39,764 nucleotides of DNA from Streptosporangiaceae bacterium (lineage in GTDB: Bacteria; Actinomycetota; Actinomycetes; Streptosporangiales; Streptosporangiaceae): positions 1-39,764 of the forward strand of contig JAFARZ010000029.1 in assembly GCA_019245115.1 (NCBI GenBank). Reading direction: 5' to 3'. The first letter of the stretch is position 1. Each line of letters begins with the position of its first letter. The position numbers were made by a program, and so were the translations under genes. Of the stretch, positions 36,752 through 39,764 are shown piece by piece. Under the pieces are notes generated by a model. It was not told the origin of the DNA, made no database searches, and saw only the letters and a program-made list of their open reading frames with translations.

Positions 36752-36868
36752 AAACCAACCCCCCAGACCCCCCGTCCCTGCGACGCTTCCGTTGCAGTAT
36801 CACCCGGCCGGGAGGCCCAGAAGGCCTCCGCGGCCGGGCGATCCGCGAAGCTCGCTTCGCTCGCCGCG
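36743..36868 (-). repeat. Dispersed palindromic repeat, copy B
   Basis: The inverted partner of 34860-34984, intergenic between the Dabb and acyl-CoA dehydrogenase genes. On the minus strand it still encodes SEASFADRPAAEAFWASRPG, nearly the same peptide as copy A. Its left end supplies the Dabb stop codon. Confidence 0.9.
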
Positions 36869-36952
36869 GAGCCACCGTGGTCACTGGGCCGCGTCGGGGG
36901 GCGCGAAGCTCGCTTCGCTCGCAGCCGGGCCACCGTGGCGAGCGAAGCGAGC
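36850..36952. repeat. Three copies of the GCGAGCGAAGCGAGC element
   Basis: The 15-mer or its complement is at 36850-36864, 36908-36922 and 36938-36952. The first two lie in a 38-bp direct repeat (36843-36880 and 36901-36938, both ending CCACCGTGG). The same 15-mer is in copy A (34864-34878). The rest of the gap to 37039 is GC-rich with no gene seen. Confidence 0.8.
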
Positions 36953-37039
36953 GCCGCGGCGGATTGCCGTCCCGGAGGGGCGGTAAGCCCGCCGTGGCCC
37001 CAAGCCGGCCGCGCGCCAGCGTGGCCTTGGCGCGGAGGG

Positions 37040-38872
37040 TTAAAAGGCGGTTTCGGGGAGTTCCATTAGGTCCAGGGTGGTTTCCTCGGCGATTTTGCGC
37101 TCGGCGGCCAGGCGGGGCAGCACCGTCGCCGCGAAGAAGCGGGCCGTGCCGATCTTGCCCAGGTAGAAGTCCGCGTCCGGGCCGCCCGCCTGGTCCAGCT
37201 TGAGCTGGGCGATGTCGGCCTGGACGAGGAGCAGCCAGGCGATCGTCAGGTCACCGAGCGCCATCAGCAGCCGGGTCGTGTTCAGCCCAGCCTTGTAGAT
37301 CTCGGCCGGCTGCTCGCCGGACGCCATCAGGAAGCCCGTCATCGCCGTGACGATGGCCTCGACGCTGACGGCGGCCTCGGCGAGGGCCGCCCGCTCGGTC
37401 TTCAGCCGCCCGTTGCCGCACTCGGCGGCCGCGAACTCCCTGATCGCGCTGAGCAGCTGGCCCAGCGCCTGCCCGCCGTCCCTGACGATCTTGCGGAAGA
37501 ACAGGTCCAGGCTCTGAATTCCGGTGGTGCCTTCGTACAGGCTGTCGATCTTGGCGTCCCTGATGTACTGCTCGATCGGGTAGTCCTGCAGGAACCCGGA
37601 GCCGCCGAGGGTCTGCAGCGACAGCGTGAGCAGCTCATACGACCGCTCGGAGCCAACCCCCTTGACGATGGGAAGCAGCAGGTCGTTCAGGCCGTTCGCC
37701 CGCTCGTCCGTCTCGCCCTTCGCCGCGGCCATCTGGATCGTGTCCTGGACCGTCGCGGTGTGCAGGACGAGGGCCCGCATGCCTTCGGCATAGGCCTTCT
37801 GCAGCATCAGCATGCGACGCACGTCAGGGTGAGCGATGATCGCCACCCGCGGCGCGGTCTTGTCGGTCATCTGCGTCATGTCCGCGCCCTGGACCCTTGA
37901 TTTCGCGAAGTCGAGCGCGTTGAGGTAGCCGGTGGACAGGGTGGCGATCGCCTTGGTGCCTACCATCATCCGCGCGTCCTCGATGACCTTGAACATCTGG
38001 CGGATGCCGTCGTGCACGCCGCCCACCAGGGTGCCCACGGCCGGGTGGTCCGGGTGGGCGCCGAAGGTGAGCTCACAGGTGGTGGACGCCTTCAGGCCCA
38101 TCTTGTGCTCGACGTTGGTGACGAAGACGCCGTTACGGTCCTGGGGTTCGCCGGTTTCCGGATTGACGTGGTACTTGGGCACCAGGAACATTGACAGGCC
38201 CTTGGTGCCGGGGCCATGCCCCTCCGGCCGGGCCAGCACCAGGTGGAAGATGTTCTCCGCCAGATCGTGCTCGGCGCTGGTGATGAACCGCTTCACGCCC
38301 TCGATGTGCCACGTGCCATCCGGCTGCTGTATCGCCCTGGTGCGCCCGGCGCCCACATCGGAGCCGGCGTCGGGCTCGGTGAGCACCATCGTGGCGCCCC
38401 ACTCACGGTCGATGGCCTGCTCGGCGAACCGCTTCTGCTCCGGTGTGCCCAGATCCCACAGCACCCGCCCCATCGTGTGCCCGCTGGCGTACATCCAGAT
38501 GGCGGGGTTGGAGCCGAGGATCAGCTCGGCCATGGCCCAGTTCAGGGAACGCGGCGCGTCGGTGCCGCCTAGTTCGGGCGGGAGGGACAGCCGGTAGAAC
38601 CCGGCGTCCATGAACGCACGGTAGGACTTACGTAGCGAATCGGGGATCTTGACCGACGACGTGGCTTTATCAAACACGGGCGGGTTCCGGTCCGCGTCGA
38701 CGAACGACTCCGCCAACGGGCCGGCGGCGAGACGGCCCAGCTCGGTCAAGATGCCCCGGGCGGTTTCCTCGTCCAGGTCAGGATAGGCATCGGTGTTGAG
38801 CAGGTCCTGCCGGCGGAACACCTCGAACAGGTTGAACTCAATGTCGCGGAGGTTGCTCTTGTAGTGGCTCAT
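37040..38872 (-). CDS. Acyl-CoA dehydrogenase, long form (FadE type)
   Basis: A 610-residue protein of the long acyl-CoA dehydrogenase group. N-terminal extension ([18 protein letters not shown]), flavin loop [19 protein letters not shown], catalytic Glu in [13 protein letters not shown], plus an extra C-terminal helical domain (about 480-610). It probably oxidises fatty acyl-CoA in beta-oxidation with FAD; chain length is unknown. ATG at 38872. Divergent from the CbiX-like gene. Confidence 0.9.
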   Translation of the reverse strand: MSHYKSNLRDIEFNLFEVFRRQDLLNTDAYPDLDEETARGILTELGRLAAGPLAESFVDADRNPPVFDKATSSVKIPDSLRKSYRAFMDAGFYRLSLPPELGGTDAPRSLNWAMAELILGSNPAIWMYASGHTMGRVLWDLGTPEQKRFAEQAIDREWGATMVLTEPDAGSDVGAGRTRAIQQPDGTWHIEGVKRFITSAEHDLAENIFHLVLARPEGHGPGTKGLSMFLVPKYHVNPETGEPQDRNGVFVTNVEHKMGLKASTTCELTFGAHPDHPAVGTLVGGVHDGIRQMFKVIEDARMMVGTKAIATLSTGYLNALDFAKSRVQGADMTQMTDKTAPRVAIIAHPDVRRMLMLQKAYAEGMRALVLHTATVQDTIQMAAAKGETDERANGLNDLLLPIVKGVGSERSYELLTLSLQTLGGSGFLQDYPIEQYIRDAKIDSLYEGTTGIQSLDLFFRKIVRDGGQALGQLLSAIREFAAAECGNGRLKTERAALAEAAVSVEAIVTAMTGFLMASGEQPAEIYKAGLNTTRLLMALGDLTIAWLLLVQADIAQLKLDQAGGPDADFYLGKIGTARFFAATVLPRLAAERKIAEETTLDLMELPETAF

Positions 38873-39085
38873 CGGTTGGTCCGCCGTTCGCTAGGTTCCC
38901 TCTCCCTGGCATCCGCGAGCCGCTGCCGATATCGCCTGTCGCCTGTCCCCGCGGATACTTGAAGACAATGCTACCCGCTAGTAACTAATCCGGCGAGGCC
39001 CCATTCCCGAGGGTCTCGTTACTGATATCCGAATTTTGGCGGTTTATCGTATGTTGATGATCACAGGACGCTACGCTCGGCAATT

Positions 39086-39764
39086 GTGACCGATGTTCGC
39101 GACTCCTCCACGGGACTGCCCGAACGGCCACAGCCACAGGGAGCCGCTTCCCCGGATTCGCCAAACGGGGGACGCCATGCTGGGGCTGAGCGCCCAGTGG
39201 TGGAGCGCGCCCTGACGGATGCTCTGACAGACGAGCAGGCTGGCCCCGGCGTGAGACTTCCAGCGCGCCCCTCGAGCGTCGGGGGTTTCCCGGTGCGGCA
39301 GCCGACCACCGGTCGGCTCGCGGCGCCGGGGGGACGCCACCGGCGCGCGGTTCCGGCCAGCCTTCCGGACGGATCGCCAGCACTGATCCTGGCGGTACCC
39401 AATGCCAGCGACGACTGCCTGACCGGAACGGCGGCGGAGATCACCTCCATCCTCGGTCTGGACAACCCAGGACTCGACGTGTGCGTGGCGAAGGTGGACA
39501 ACGCGGGGCGTGCCGACCCGAGCGGGATCCGCGCTGTTCTCGCCGAGGCAGCGGCCAGGCGGCCGGCCGGTGCGCCGTCGGCGATCGTGGTGCCGTTGCT
39601 GACCACGCCGCACTCGGCGACGACCCGGGCGATCCGCGAGGCCATCGCGGCCAGCGAAGTCAACGCCCATATCGCCGAGATATTCAACACGAACGCGCTG
39701 CTCGCGGAGGCCTTGCACATCCGGCTGGCGGACGCCGGACTGGCCCGCGCTGACCGGGTACGCA
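39086..39764 (+). CDS. CbiX-like (sirohydrochlorin chelatase family) protein, 5' part
   Basis: An open frame of 226 codons running off the window, hence no stop. The first 105 residues are disordered (Pro/Arg-rich). From about residue 106 it follows the CbiX fold: ALILAVPNASDD, then IRAVLAEAAARRPAG, AIVVPLLTTPH, and LLAEALHIRLADAGLARADR, the last being characteristic. The first metal-binding His of chelatases (usually in AHG) is replaced by AVPN, so chelation is uncertain. GTG at 39086 is the likely start; ribosome site weak. Confidence 0.7.
   Translation, partial: MTDVRDSSTGLPERPQPQGAASPDSPNGGRHAGAERPVVERALTDALTDEQAGPGVRLPARPSSVGGFPVRQPTTGRLAAPGGRHRRAVPASLPDGSPALILAVPNASDDCLTGTAAEITSILGLDNPGLDVCVAKVDNAGRADPSGIRAVLAEAAARRPAGAPSAIVVPLLTTPHSATTRAIREAIAASEVNAHIAEIFNTNALLAEALHIRLADAGLARADRVR

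Noticed and set aside
39061..39720. Minus-strand frames of 215-219 codons at the right end
   Set aside because: The plus-strand frame from 39086 has recognisable CbiX-like sequence; the minus frames do not.

Overview
The window is very GC-rich, has long G/C-ended reading frames, uses GTG and TTG starts, and carries WhiB, BldC, DUF3073, DUF2637 and valine dehydrogenase genes. It is therefore from a high-GC filamentous actinomycete. The vdh, bldC and pur gene neighbourhood matches the order I recall from Streptomyces, but I cannot name the genus.

Region 1 (about 103-18638) is an integrated actinomycete integrative and conjugative element (AICE) sitting in the 3' end of a tRNA-Phe gene. A 43-bp direct repeat (103-145 and 18596-18638) marks its ends, and each end carries an internal arm-like site (199-215, 18472-18488). 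From left to right it holds: a lower-GC cargo pair, an APH-family kinase converging on an HTH/TPR regulator; a GntR repressor beside two palindromic operators; a WhiB-like gene; small membrane and zinc-ribbon proteins; a DUF2637 spread protein; an FtsK/TraB-type translocase followed by a heptamer cluster that may be clt; more small proteins; MazG-like, SSB and PAPS-reductase-like proteins; an unusual single reading frame joining a family A DNA polymerase to a prim-pol; a DUF3631 P-loop protein; and xis and int. Two features recur through the element. A stem-loop with a conserved loop lies 20-26 nt before the first start codon of every gene block. Clusters of a 9-bp GGAACCTSC iteron flank the prim-pol/DUF3631 genes.

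Region 2 (18.6-25.5 kb) is chromosomal. It holds a minus-strand tRNA-Glu/Asp/Phe cluster, an MFS exporter, PspC, glutaryl-CoA dehydrogenase (possibly leaderless), tRNA-Lys, an MscL with a C-terminal zinc ribbon, a hypothetical gene and bldC. A roughly 1.4-kb gene-poor stretch with degenerate repeats and an AT-rich patch follows.

Region 3 (25.5-39.8 kb) holds valine dehydrogenase, DUF3073, a minus-strand purine operon (purS-purQ-purL-sterol carrier protein-purF) and, divergent from it, a branched-chain 2-oxo acid dehydrogenase operon (E1 alpha, E1 beta, E2), a rhomboid protease and a Dabb protein. An acyl-CoA dehydrogenase and the start of a CbiX-like gene close the window. Vdh makes 2-oxo acids that the E1/E2 complex can oxidise, and the two acyl-CoA dehydrogenases fit the same catabolic theme. 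A palindromic repeat of about 125 bp occurs twice here in inverted orientation, once in frame inside the E2 linker and once overlapping the Dabb stop codon. PurL appears to have lost its usual stop codon.
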